Source: an uncultured Flaviramulus sp.
GTDB lineage: Bacteria > Bacteroidota > Bacteroidia > Flavobacteriales > Flavobacteriaceae
Assembly (NCBI GenBank): GCA_947495125.1
Contig: CANLXL010000005.1
Span: 248,001-312,000 of the forward strand
Length of the DNA: 64,000 nt
Direction: 5' to 3'
Shown: positions 42,042-50,591 of the stretch, one piece after another
How positions within the stretch are numbered: the stretch's first letter is position 1
Layout of the letters: the number at the start of each line of letters is the position of its first letter
The notes under the pieces: generated by a model
Seen by the model: only the letters and a program-made list of their open reading frames with translations
Database searches by the model: none
What the model was told of the DNA's origin: nothing
Position numbers and translations under genes: made by a program

Positions 42042-43325
42042 ATGAAAAAGATAATTTTATACTTAGCCTTATTTATTGCAAGTCAGTCCATTGCTCAAGC
42101 TCCACCTGCGGGTTTTGCGGATGGAACAATTACGACATTATATTATGTTCTACCACAAACCACAGCCGAACTAACAGCCTTAGGATTAACATCTACCGAT
42201 AGAGCTATTGCATACGATAGTGACCTTGATAAGTGGGTTAAATGGAACGGTACAGCATGGGTTGAAGCTTTTAGCGGTGTAACCGACCACACTTTATTGT
42301 CAAACATTGGGACTAACACACATGCTCAAATAGACACCCATATCGCTGATGCTACAACGCATTTTACACAAGCAGCAATAAGTATAACAGAAAGCCATAT
42401 AAGCGATTTATCTCATACCACAGATACCAACACTCAATTATCTGATGTTCAGGTAGAATCTGCTTATAATAACCAAGTAGGTGTAGTAACTCAAGCTGAA
42501 GCCGAAGCGGGCACAATAACAGCTGTTAGGCGTTGGACACCTGAACGGGTTAAACAGGCTATTGATGCTTTGGGTGGATCTGGTGGTGGTCTACCAGAAG
42601 GATATACATTTACAGGAACGGTTGCGGGGAGTGATTTAATAGTGTCAATTGGAACGGCCACAACGAAATTGGAAATTGATGAGACACAAAATGAAATTAG
42701 GGTAAATACCGGAATTGCAATTGAAAACAGTGATTTAACCTTTAATACTAGCGGGTTAATTAACTTCAATTATGGGTCAGGTCAAATCCAAGGACTTTTA
42801 TCCATTCCTTATGCTGCATCTTGGGGGTCTGATGAGTCCCCGGCATTAAGAAATGAAGTTTATACAAAAATTGAAGATGTAACATCCGGAACAATAGCGG
42901 ATAGTCCAGAGATAACAGCCTACACCTTCGAATTAGAAGATGCAGACAAGATAGTTACTTATAACAGTTCTTCAGACGGTACTTATGTAATCCCCACAAA
43001 CGCAAGTGTTGCTTTCCCGGTTGGAACCATTATAACCATTGAAGCAATAGCAGACGGAAACGTAGTTATCGATTTTTCAAATGTTACTGGATCTAACTCC
43101 GCAACCTTCACTGGCCGTAAAATTATTAGTATCAAAAAAACGGCTACGGACACATGGCGCACAGTTAACAGTCATAGTCAAGTTTTTAATCAAGCAAGTG
43201 CCCCAACAGTTACGGGAACACAAATACCGAATACCGCTTCGTTTGTGGCTAACGTGGATATGGAATTACACAGGTATTACAGAAATGGTACCTGGTATTA
43301 TTTTTGGGTTCAACTTTCAACATAA
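42042..43325 (+). CDS. Tail fibre-like protein with Sec signal peptide
   Basis: 427 residues. N-terminus MKKIILYLALFIASQSIAQA is a typical signal peptide with a possible SPase I site after AQA. The body has HTLLSNIGTNTHAQIDTHIA, a repeat-like motif of phage fibres, and a C-terminal beta-rich carbohydrate-binding type end. A secreted phage structural or depolymerase-like protein is unusual. Two bases after the previous stop. Confidence 0.6.
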   Translation: MKKIILYLALFIASQSIAQAPPAGFADGTITTLYYVLPQTTAELTALGLTSTDRAIAYDSDLDKWVKWNGTAWVEAFSGVTDHTLLSNIGTNTHAQIDTHIADATTHFTQAAISITESHISDLSHTTDTNTQLSDVQVESAYNNQVGVVTQAEAEAGTITAVRRWTPERVKQAIDALGGSGGGLPEGYTFTGTVAGSDLIVSIGTATTKLEIDETQNEIRVNTGIAIENSDLTFNTSGLINFNYGSGQIQGLLSIPYAASWGSDESPALRNEVYTKIEDVTSGTIADSPEITAYTFELEDADKIVTYNSSSDGTYVIPTNASVAFPVGTIITIEAIADGNVVIDFSNVTGSNSATFTGRKIISIKKTATDTWRTVNSHSQVFNQASAPTVTGTQIPNTASFVANVDMELHRYYRNGTWYYFWVQLST

Positions 43326-43329
43326 AAAA

Positions 43330-44115
43330 ATGAAAAGATTTTTATACATATTGTTTCTGTTTGGACTGACTTGTTTTTCGCAAGACAACTTGGGGGCCTG
43401 GTTATTAGCCAGTCAACAACAGTACGCAAATGAAAGTAGTAACGATTCTTTCGATATTTCCGGACTAGTCTTTCGAATGGATGAAACAAGCGTAGATGCA
43501 ACCGCTACTGTAGAGGCCAACGACACGGACATTTGGACTGATCTTATAAACGGGAACAATGCCACGAATACCGGAACAGATTCGCCTGAACTGCATATAA
43601 CCTCTGGAAGTGTACGACAAGTAACATTCGACGGATCCAATGATTTTTTAAGAGTAGGGAGCCCGGCTGTTTTAGATTTTGCACCAACAACGGACGAATT
43701 TACAATTGTTGTGAAGCTCGGGGAAAACATAAGTGCTAGTGGAGGCTATTTTTTATGCAAGTCGGACAATTCATCAACCGCATCAAGCAATAGACAGTAT
43801 GGACTTGGTTACGATAATGGAGATATTTTTTGTTTCGTCGGCGGAACTGATAGTCGTGGTACAAAAACTGCCTCAAGCGGGGAGTTAGTAATTATGACGG
43901 TAAGCACCACGGCATTAAACGTTTGGTCAAATACCACACAGGTGATAACCGACGCATCTATAGGCAACAATACTACTACTGGAAATTTAATTATAGGTGC
44001 TAGGACAGATGGTTCCGGCGCACACTTTAACGGTGATCTTCAGGCTGTATTGATGTACGATCGAGTTATAACTGCTCAGGAAATTACCGACATGCAAAAT
44101 CAATATGTGCCATGA
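43330..44115 (+). CDS. LamG/concanavalin-like exported protein
   Basis: 261 residues from ATG 43,330; the long in-frame extension upstream overlaps the previous gene and is rejected. Signal MKRFLYILFLFGLTCFSQ. The body has FDGSNDFLRVGSPAVLDF, then FTIVVKLGENISASGGYFLC and LIIGARTDGSGAHFNGDLQA, the LamG/ConA-like jelly-roll pattern, ending DMQNQYVP. Probably glycan binding. Overlaps the next start by 4 bases. Confidence 0.7.
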   Translation: MKRFLYILFLFGLTCFSQDNLGAWLLASQQQYANESSNDSFDISGLVFRMDETSVDATATVEANDTDIWTDLINGNNATNTGTDSPELHITSGSVRQVTFDGSNDFLRVGSPAVLDFAPTTDEFTIVVKLGENISASGGYFLCKSDNSSTASSNRQYGLGYDNGDIFCFVGGTDSRGTKTASSGELVIMTVSTTALNVWSNTTQVITDASIGNNTTTGNLIIGARTDGSGAHFNGDLQAVLMYDRVITAQEITDMQNQYVP

Positions 44116-45572
44116 GAAAACTATTCTTAATATTACTGCCTTTATTGCTGCTTAGTTCTGATGCTGCCCTGCCAACATTGGCGTTCCCTTCTGCTTTAGG
44201 TGCTGGAGCTTATGTAACGGGTGGTAGGGGTCAGGCTGTTTATAAAGTAACCAATCTTAACGATAGCGGCACAGGTTCTTTAAGAGATGCAATTTCGCAA
44301 TCTAATAGAACTGTTGTTTTTGATATCTCCGGAGTTATTAATTTATTAAGCATTTTGTATTGTGCCGATAATATCACAATTGCCGGACAAACAGCTCCCG
44401 AGGGTGGCATAACGATTGACGGCAACACCACGAGGTTTACAGATGTTGATAATCTTATTGTAAGGCATATAAGATTTAAAGGCGGTATAGACGCAACTTT
44501 AGGTAGTTCAAACGATTCCTTCACCGCGGTACACAACATGTCAAATATAATATTTGATCATTGCTCATTTGCCTATGGTGATGACGAAGCAGGGTCTTGG
44601 TATGAAAGTGATACAACGGTTTATACTGTTGAAAATATTACAATACAGCGTTGTTTGTTTGCGGAAAGTAAAACAGGCACGTTAATAGGCGGTGCAGGAA
44701 ATGTAATCTCTCGAAATATTTCGGTAATAAATAATTTGTGGTATAATATCGAGCATAGATATCCTAACCTTTGGTTAAGCGATGGTGGCCGAGGCGATAT
44801 AATAAACAATGTTGTTTGGACGGTACAAAATAGACTTGCACAAATTAATTCGGCCGGGTCTGAAGGAAACCATATTGGAAATTACTACGACTTTGGAAAT
44901 AGAGACGTTAACGATTTCCGTCTTAATATGTCAGAGAATTATTCGAGTAATCACCCTCAGATTTATACAAGCGGTAATAAATATGTTATTCAAGGGTCCG
45001 GAGGTAACACCTGGACAAGAACAATAGCAGGGTTAAATTCTAATAACCAAACAGCATGGTCATACTTTGCTGATAGTGGGAGTTATGGCGACCAATTGCC
45101 ACAGGATTATTTTACCAATACTCAACATAGTTTAATTGGTCAATCTTTTACAATCCAAACCGCAGATGCTGCTTTTACTGATGTTAAAAACGACGTAGGG
45201 TGTAACGCACGGTTAAATGCAGACGGTACAGTTAGTGACAACACAGATGTTTCGGACGCTGATTGGCTTAACCAGGTTAATCTTGGTAACTATGTTAGCA
45301 GGTTGTCTACAGGCAGCTATAATGTGACTGCAATAACTTCGGTATCAAGATCAGCCAGCTACGACACCGATGATGATGGTATGCCCGATGATTGGGAAAC
45401 GGCCAATAGTTTAAACCCAAATGTAGCAGACAATAACGGCAACGACTTAGACGCTAATTACACGAATATAGAAATGTTTTTAAATGGCGTAGATGGGGTT
45501 GTAGTGTCGCCACCATCATCGCCAACTCAAAAAAAATCAAGAAGAAGTCAAACAAAATTATTAATGCAATAG
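44112..45572 (+). CDS. Pectate-lyase-like beta-helix protein, phage encoded
   Basis: 486 residues, signal peptide at 1-19. The motif AFPSALGAGAYVTGGRGQAV (24-43) and VTNLNDSGTGSLRDAI (46-61), GGITIDGN and VRHIRFKGG belong to PL1 pectate lyases of Bacteroidetes. C-terminal DTDDDGMPDDWETANSLNPN is a TSP3-like Ca-binding segment. It probably degrades or binds a host-surface or environmental glycan; the substrate (pectin versus capsule) is unknown. Tail depolymerases rarely have Sec signals. Confidence 0.72.
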   Translation: MRKLFLILLPLLLLSSDAALPTLAFPSALGAGAYVTGGRGQAVYKVTNLNDSGTGSLRDAISQSNRTVVFDISGVINLLSILYCADNITIAGQTAPEGGITIDGNTTRFTDVDNLIVRHIRFKGGIDATLGSSNDSFTAVHNMSNIIFDHCSFAYGDDEAGSWYESDTTVYTVENITIQRCLFAESKTGTLIGGAGNVISRNISVINNLWYNIEHRYPNLWLSDGGRGDIINNVVWTVQNRLAQINSAGSEGNHIGNYYDFGNRDVNDFRLNMSENYSSNHPQIYTSGNKYVIQGSGGNTWTRTIAGLNSNNQTAWSYFADSGSYGDQLPQDYFTNTQHSLIGQSFTIQTADAAFTDVKNDVGCNARLNADGTVSDNTDVSDADWLNQVNLGNYVSRLSTGSYNVTAITSVSRSASYDTDDDGMPDDWETANSLNPNVADNNGNDLDANYTNIEMFLNGVDGVVVSPPSSPTQKKSRRSQTKLLMQ

Positions 45573-45574
45573 CT

Positions 45575-45907
45575 ATGGAAGAATTAAATATTTGGGAAGA
45601 AATGGGATTGAATATCCTTTTAGCTGTAATAGGGTTAGCTATTTATAGTATTTGGAAAGTTAGGGAGCATTTGAAGAATTTTAATTTTAGGATCTTCTTT
45701 TCAGCGAACAAGGCTTTTTGGATTTGGGCAATATCATTGCAAGTAATTTTTGCATTTCTCATTGCAATAGCCCCTGAAGCTTCAGAAGCTATAAAAACCA
45801 TGACCGGTATTGATTATAGTCAAACAATGGCTTTCGTGACCTCCGGTGCTATGCTCGGTAGTGCTGCCAACGCAGCTGTAAAAAAAAAGTTAGATAAAAA
45901 AGAATAA
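45575..45907 (+). CDS. Holin-like membrane protein
   Basis: 110 residues with two membrane helices (about 12-30 and 47-66) and a charged C-terminus (VKKKLDKKE). Located immediately upstream of the endolysin group, so a class II-like holin or associated protein is likely. Confidence 0.55.
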   Translation: MEELNIWEEMGLNILLAVIGLAIYSIWKVREHLKNFNFRIFFSANKAFWIWAISLQVIFAFLIAIAPEASEAIKTMTGIDYSQTMAFVTSGAMLGSAANAAVKKKLDKKE

Positions 45908-45925
45908 TTGCTAAAGTTTTGAGGG

Positions 45926-46138
45926 ATGGAAACTTTAAAAAAGGAAAACGTTATGTCATACAAAATTGAATTGTATTTAGCAGCTCTAACGATGTTGAGC
46001 ACAACCATAAGCGGGAGTTATCTTATTGATTTACTATTCGCCATAATAACCTACACATCTGCTAGACTGTTCTATTATTATTTTGGAAGGCATATAAAGG
46101 GCTATTTGAATAAAATTAAATCAAAGTATTTCAAATGA
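45926..46138 (+). CDS. Second holin-like membrane protein
   Basis: 70 residues (61 from a second ATG at 45,953). Hydrophobic helix in the middle and basic C-terminus (GYLNKIKSKYFK). Two start codons 27 bases apart recall dual-start holins, but this is only suggestive. Overlaps the endolysin by 4 bases. Confidence 0.5.
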   Translation: METLKKENVMSYKIELYLAALTMLSTTISGSYLIDLLFAIITYTSARLFYYYFGRHIKGYLNKIKSKYFK

Positions 46139-46539
46139 AACTAAGTGAGCGTCAACAGATATTTACTTTAAATGTAGCTTGGCTAATTATTGAAGCTTAC
46201 ATGCGAGGTTTTGATATCACATTAGGTGAATCCTATAGAACACAAAGCCAAGTATTACTTTATTTTTTTGGTCGTACTGTTGAACGCACATCTAAAGGAA
46301 TCGAGCTGAAGAAGTCAAAAAAACTCAGTAAAACACTTAGAAGTTTACACGCAGATCGGTTGGCAATTGACTTAAACTTTTTCAAAAATGGAAACCTCAC
46401 TTATCGATGGGAAGATATTAAACCACTAGGTGAATATTGGGAAAGCCTTCATCCTGATAATGTTTGGGGCGGTGATTTTAATAAGGATGGAAAAAAGAAT
46501 GGGTTCATCGATACACCCCATTTTCAAATGAATAAATAA
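46135..46539 (+). CDS. Endolysin, M15 (L-Ala-D-Glu type) peptidase
   Basis: 134 residues, single catalytic domain. ESYRTQSQ (R35), SLHADRLAIDL with His72 and Asp79, and DTPHFQM with His129 supply the zinc-binding and catalytic set of peptidase M15. No signal peptide, so it needs the holin. It cuts the peptide stem of peptidoglycan at the end of the lytic cycle. Confidence 0.82.
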   Translation: MKLSERQQIFTLNVAWLIIEAYMRGFDITLGESYRTQSQVLLYFFGRTVERTSKGIELKKSKKLSKTLRSLHADRLAIDLNFFKNGNLTYRWEDIKPLGEYWESLHPDNVWGGDFNKDGKKNGFIDTPHFQMNK

Positions 46540-46610
46540 TGGATAAGAATGAGAAATGGATTTGGTGTATATGGTTCTGTTTACTAATTGTGTTATTCTT
46601 TATGTTTTAA
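46539..46610 (+). CDS. 23-residue membrane peptide
   Basis: MDKNEKWIWCIWFCLLIVLF: polar start then one hydrophobic helix. Shares a base with the endolysin stop (TAATG), and 3 bases precede the next gene, so it fits the lysis cassette. Possible holin accessory. Confidence 0.4.
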   Translation: MDKNEKWIWCIWFCLLIVLFFMF

Positions 46611-46613
46611 ATT

Positions 46614-46955
46614 ATGATAATAAGTTGGTTTAAATCGTTAAGTCTTCCGTGGAAATTTGTAGTAATTATTTCCGTAGTTGGCTATTTAGGGTATCAGGTA
46701 ATGTCCATTAGATACGAGTATATCCGTCATCAATGGCTAAAACAGATTACTGAAGAAAAGGCTATAATTGAAGAAAAGAAAGAAACCAATTCAGTTAAAC
46801 AAGATAGTTTAATCGATTCCGGAACCCAAGACAACAAAAAAATACAATCTCAAATAAAAAAAATCAATTCTAAATCTAAACGAGATGCTGAAGCAATTGA
46901 CAATACTGTTTATTCTAACTCTAAACTTGACAGCCTACTCGCAAGCTACGACTAA
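46614..46955 (+). CDS. Inner-membrane spanin (Rz)-like protein
   Basis: 113 residues: an N-terminal membrane helix (15-33) then a long charged coiled-coil periplasmic domain rich in Glu/Lys/Ser. This is the i-spanin layout. The next gene starts inside it, like Rz/Rz1. Confidence 0.6.
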   Translation: MIISWFKSLSLPWKFVVIISVVGYLGYQVMSIRYEYIRHQWLKQITEEKAIIEEKKETNSVKQDSLIDSGTQDNKKIQSQIKKINSKSKRDAEAIDNTVYSNSKLDSLLASYD

Positions 46956-47247
46956 AGTAGTTAAAGTCTCTACCTTAAAAGCCATGGGTAAAGACCTTGA
47001 GAAGTGCGAGAAAGTTATAAAGCCAGAACTAGCCATTAAAAGCAAAAAACTAGATTCTGTTATTATTGCTAACCTTGAGATATTTTCAGAATTAAAGATT
47101 CTCCGAACCGAAAACAAAAGCTACGACACCCGATTGAAGGAGCTAAACAATGATTTATTAAAAGCTACCAAGCATAAAAAATCAAGTTGGGTTATACCCG
47201 GGCTTGGTGGTGTTATTGTAGGTTTGGTTTTGGGGTTTAGTATTTAG
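46885..47247 (+). CDS. Spanin-partner-like exported protein
   Basis: 120 residues starting within the previous gene in a different frame (71-base overlap). Signal MLKQLTILFILTLNLTAYSQ, coiled-coil middle, and a C-terminal hydrophobic helix (WVIPGLGGVIVGLVLGFSI). There is no lipobox, so it is not a classical Rz1 o-spanin; with a helix at each end it resembles a unimolecular spanin instead. Confidence 0.5.
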   Translation: MLKQLTILFILTLNLTAYSQATTKVVKVSTLKAMGKDLEKCEKVIKPELAIKSKKLDSVIIANLEIFSELKILRTENKSYDTRLKELNNDLLKATKHKKSSWVIPGLGGVIVGLVLGFSI

Positions 47248-47248
47248 C

Positions 47249-47488
47249 TTATTGAAGTTTCCATTCTTTACTCAATACTTTTGCGATTGCTTCTATTTTG
47301 CTTAGAGTGGGGTTTCCTTTTCCTTTCTCGAGCATTGAAACCTCTCTCTGACTTAACAATATATTACCATCTAAAGCCTTTACAGCCTCACATAATTCCT
47401 TCTGTGTTAAATCTAATGCACGTCTGCACCTTCTTATTTCTTCCCCTATTGCCATGAGGTTAAAAATATCTAATTTTTGTGTTTCCAT
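47249..47488 (-). CDS. XRE-family HTH regulator (third)
   Basis: 79 residues: ALDLTQKELCEAVKALDGNILLSQREVSMLEKGKGNPTLS is an HTH_3 domain; the loop is longer than usual. Divergent from the PP-loop genes, with box TATATTTG (47,493-47,500) exactly 4 bases before its ATG, so its mRNA is probably leaderless. The intergenic region carries four copies of its likely operator. Confidence 0.82.
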   Translation of the reverse strand: METQKLDIFNLMAIGEEIRRCRRALDLTQKELCEAVKALDGNILLSQREVSMLEKGKGNPTLSKIEAIAKVLSKEWKLQ

Positions 47489-47492
47489 ACTA

Positions 47493-47593
47493 CAAATATA
47501 ACAAAAATATCATAAATATAACAAATATATAATAAAATAGAACAAATATGTTATTAAATATAACGTATATATAATATTTGTTTTGTACATTTG
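47493..47593. promoter_or_regulatory. Four-copy phased operator array with divergent promoters
   Basis: AAATATAACA or a one-base variant occurs at 47,494, 47,514, 47,535 and 47,556, spaced 20, 21 and 21 bases, about two helical turns. The first copy overlaps the XRE gene box; the plus-strand box TACATTTG (47,586-47,593) lies after the last. Repeat spacing suggests cooperative binding of several regulator dimers on one DNA face, controlling both directions. Confidence 0.6.
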
Positions 47594-47625
47594 TGATGTT
47601 AGAAACAATCTAATCAAGATGCAGT

Positions 47626-48516
47626 ATGAATGAGTTAACCGTTTTATCGTTTGGAGCTGGTCAAGATAGCACAGCTATACTTTACAAGATCATCCATGAT
47701 CCGGATTTTAGATCACAGTATGTAAAAGGCGATTTGATTGTAATAATGGCAGATACTTGTAATGAGCATTCCCATACTTACATCCATGTGAATGATATGC
47801 GTGATTTATGCAAAGAAAATCAAATCCCCTTCTTTTTTATAAAACCGAAGGACTACGCTTCCGGATCGTGGATTGGTGGGCTTGTGTATTTCTATGAGCA
47901 AAAAAACGCTGTGGGATCCAAAGCTTTTCCAAAGACTTGCACCGATAATTTAAAGATACGTCCGATTTACAAGTTCTTAGAAAAGTATGTCCACGATAAT
48001 TACGGTACCAAATACTATGGAAGAAAAAGAGCTTTTTACGAGTTCGTTAGAAATAATTCTAAAATCCGGGTGTTAATTGGTATTGCAGCCAAAGAAGAAA
48101 AGCGAGCATCCGAAAACGGAAGCAGTCCAGCAAAATGGTTTAATGAGTGTATAGAGAAAGTATATCCGCTAATTACCGAGAACATGGATCGTAAGGCGTG
48201 TCAAGATTATATCGAATCGCTTAATAAGCCAGTTCCGTTTCCTTCAAATTGCATCCTGTGTCCATTCATGTCATTGCAAGAGCTTCTTTATCTCCACAGA
48301 CATGAAAACACATGGTATAAAAAATGGGTTGAACTTGAAGAAAAGAAGATCCAGAATAATCTTCATAAAGAGGATAAGAATTTAGGTGTATGGGGTACCC
48401 GGGAGAGACTTCCTGAGATTCTAAAAAAAGCCGAAGAAAAGTACGGGCATATGTCCGAAGCTGAATTAATTGAATATAAAATGAGCCATGGCCATTGTGT
48501 CATGAGTAAATATTAA
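47626..48516 (+). CDS. PP-loop ATPase/PAPS-reductase-like protein (1)
   Basis: 296 residues. LSFGAGQDSTAILY (7-20) is a degenerate SGGxDS PP-loop with conserved Gln-Asp-Ser. Cys residues in KTCTDNLK and NCILCPFM may bind a metal or the sulfur substrate. The family is CysH-like but not a normal sulfate-assimilation enzyme. It opens a two-gene operon with a second PP-loop enzyme; likely a nucleic-acid modification or anti-phage role, not proven. Confidence 0.75.
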   Translation: MNELTVLSFGAGQDSTAILYKIIHDPDFRSQYVKGDLIVIMADTCNEHSHTYIHVNDMRDLCKENQIPFFFIKPKDYASGSWIGGLVYFYEQKNAVGSKAFPKTCTDNLKIRPIYKFLEKYVHDNYGTKYYGRKRAFYEFVRNNSKIRVLIGIAAKEEKRASENGSSPAKWFNECIEKVYPLITENMDRKACQDYIESLNKPVPFPSNCILCPFMSLQELLYLHRHENTWYKKWVELEEKKIQNNLHKEDKNLGVWGTRERLPEILKKAEEKYGHMSEAELIEYKMSHGHCVMSKY

Positions 48517-48520
48517 ATAG

Positions 48521-49480
48521 TTGGAATTGAAACAATACGACAAATACATAATAGCATTTTCGGGTGGTAAAGATTCAATTGCTTGTTTCCTACATCTTTT
48601 AGATTCTGGCGTATCTAAAGATCGTATTGAACTTTGGCATCACCTTATTGATGGAAAGGAAGAAACTTTTATGGACTGGGAAGTAACCGAAGACTATTGT
48701 AGAAAGTTTGCTGAAGCCTTTGGAGTGAAAATATATTTCTCATGGAAAGAAGGAGGCTTTAAGAGAGAAATGTTAAGAGATAACCAATTAACAGCAGCTA
48801 CTTCATTTGAAACACCAGAAGGAATTAAAACCACAGGTGGTATTCTTGGCAAGAAATCAACCAGATTAAAGTTTCCGCAAGTTAGCCCAAATCTTCAAGT
48901 CCGGTGGTGTAGTGCATATCTCAAAATAGATGTATGTGCAACTGCTATTCGTAACCAAGAAAGGTTTAAAGGCTTAAAAACGGTTGTAATTTCTGGTGAA
49001 CGTGGAGAAGAAAGTAAAGCACGTGCAGGGTATTCTCAATTAGAACCAGATAGATCAGATTTAAGAAGCGGCATAGTTGCTAGATACGTAGATCGTATGC
49101 GCCCAATTAGAGATTGGACAGAGCAACAAGTTTGGGGAATTATTGAAAAGTACGGAGTAATTGTGCATCCGTGTTATTACCTAGGGTGGTCTAGGTGTAG
49201 CTGTAAGTTTTGCATATTTGGTAATAAAAATCAATTTGCTAGTGCTCATTATATATCACCCATCCAAGCGGAAGACTTGATGAGTTACGAAACAATCTTT
49301 GGGATCACATTAAAAAGAAATTCTGATTTAAGAACTCTTATTGCTTCTGGGGAGCCTTATAAAGACATTACTAAAGAATTAGCTCTAATGGCAACCAGTA
49401 AGATTTATACCGGAAACATAACTACAAATAAATGGTTTTTACCGGCTGGGGCTTACGGTGAAAGTTGTGGCCCATCATAA
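48521..49480 (+). CDS. PP-loop ATPase/PAPS-reductase-like protein (2)
   Basis: 319 residues from a TTG start. IAFSGGKDSIACFLHLL (11-27) is an intact PP-loop. RWCSAYLKI and CSCKFCIFGN supply Cys clusters like those of PAPS reductases, and ISGERGEESKARAGY the conserved GxRxxES region. Only four bases after the first PP-loop gene. Pairs of such enzymes in phages might modify DNA or tRNA; DndC-type phosphorothioation is one model but the partners DndA/B/D/E are absent. Confidence 0.78.
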   Translation: MELKQYDKYIIAFSGGKDSIACFLHLLDSGVSKDRIELWHHLIDGKEETFMDWEVTEDYCRKFAEAFGVKIYFSWKEGGFKREMLRDNQLTAATSFETPEGIKTTGGILGKKSTRLKFPQVSPNLQVRWCSAYLKIDVCATAIRNQERFKGLKTVVISGERGEESKARAGYSQLEPDRSDLRSGIVARYVDRMRPIRDWTEQQVWGIIEKYGVIVHPCYYLGWSRCSCKFCIFGNKNQFASAHYISPIQAEDLMSYETIFGITLKRNSDLRTLIASGEPYKDITKELALMATSKIYTGNITTNKWFLPAGAYGESCGPS

Positions 49481-49537
49481 TTAACATTGTTCCATTTTGC
49501 AACAATAACGCCTTTGATTTTCCATTAATTTTGCCCT

Positions 49538-49816
49538 ATGTATTACAAGTATTTCAGAGGGGTTATAAAAAATCAAGGTGTTCCGAACCTTAATAGTGAG
49601 CAACATGTGAAAATGCATGACATAGCATATTTCGAGGGCGCACTTAATATATTAAAAAAGCTTAAAGAGAAAACGATTAAGACGGAAGAACGTTATAAAT
49701 ATGACGTTGAAATTATGAGTATTGAAGGTAATTTAAGCCGTTTACTGAATCTTCCATACGGCAAAGAATACCCAAAATCCGTTTTAAATGGTATGCTTAT
49801 TAAATCTCAGGAATAA
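49538..49816 (+). CDS. Small hypothetical protein, probably leaderless
   Basis: 92 residues. YFEGALNILKKLKEKTIKTE is helical; no family recognised. A box TAATTTTG (49,526-49,533) stands exactly 4 bases before the ATG. Its own promoter suggests expression independent of the PP-loop operon. Confidence 0.55.
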   Translation: MYYKYFRGVIKNQGVPNLNSEQHVKMHDIAYFEGALNILKKLKEKTIKTEERYKYDVEIMSIEGNLSRLLNLPYGKEYPKSVLNGMLIKSQE

Positions 49817-49832
49817 TTTATATTTTTGGGAT

Positions 49833-50564
49833 ATGTGCTACTCAACAGCCTTAAGAAAACAACGAGAACAAATTGAGCAACGGTTATATGATCAGTTGGA
49901 TGCTGAATTTGAAGTACCTTTAGAGTTCGAGCCGTATTTTCATCTTAATGGTTTTACACATGGAAACCTTCAGATTATTAAAATGGATGAACCGGATAAA
50001 ATTTACCCTGCTTCCTGGGGGTTGGTTCCGGATTGGGCTACTCATAACCCAAGTGAGTTTTATAAAAAAGGAAACACCCTAAATGCGCGATCTGAATCTA
50101 TATTTGAGAAACCTTCTTTTAAGGAAAGTGCGAATGATAAAAGATGTTTAATCCTGGCCGATGGATTTTTTGAGCCACATCATGAAAACAACGTTTCAAT
50201 ACCTCATTTCTGTTACCAGCCATCTAAAGAATATCCGGAAGGTGATTTGTTTTTATTCGCCGGGCTTTATAATGAACTAGACGATGAATTATTCACAACA
50301 ACTATTTTAACGGTAGAAGCTAACCCGTTTTTCGCTGAAGTGCATAACAAGAAAAAGAGAATGCCTTTAGTGCTTGCAGAGGATCTATATGAAGATTGGC
50401 TCGATGATGGTATGAGTCAACCACAATTAAACGAACTCATGGCCTTTGGTTTTACTTCAGAAGAATTTAAAGCGCATCCTGTGTCTCGAGATTTGTATAA
50501 AAAAGGCATCGATACTAATAAGCCTTATATTGTTGAGCCTGTTGAAAAGAATACTTTGTTTTAG
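49833..50564 (+). CDS. HMCES/SRAP (YedK-type) DNA-protein crosslink protein
   Basis: 243 residues with Cys2 as the nucleophile after Met removal. WGLVPDWA (62-69), NTLNARSESI (81-90), ADGFFEPHH (109-117) and EVHNKKKRMPLVL match the SRAP family: it crosslinks to abasic sites in single-stranded DNA and protects them. A longer in-frame start at 49,788 would destroy the Cys2 placement and is rejected. Box TATTTTTG (49,821-49,828) is 4 bases before the ATG. Confidence 0.85.
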   Translation: MCYSTALRKQREQIEQRLYDQLDAEFEVPLEFEPYFHLNGFTHGNLQIIKMDEPDKIYPASWGLVPDWATHNPSEFYKKGNTLNARSESIFEKPSFKESANDKRCLILADGFFEPHHENNVSIPHFCYQPSKEYPEGDLFLFAGLYNELDDELFTTTILTVEANPFFAEVHNKKKRMPLVLAEDLYEDWLDDGMSQPQLNELMAFGFTSEEFKAHPVSRDLYKKGIDTNKPYIVEPVEKNTLF

Positions 50565-50591
50565 TTAATAATAATATTCTATCTTTATGAA

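Noticed and set aside
43081-43329. N-terminal extension of the LamG-type gene
   Set aside because: It overlaps the upstream gene and lacks a signal peptide at its start; the ATG at 43,330 begins a clear signal peptide.
47626-49480. Complete Dnd phosphorothioation system
   Set aside because: The PP-loop genes resemble DndC only at the loop; DndA, B, D, E and their neighbours are absent.
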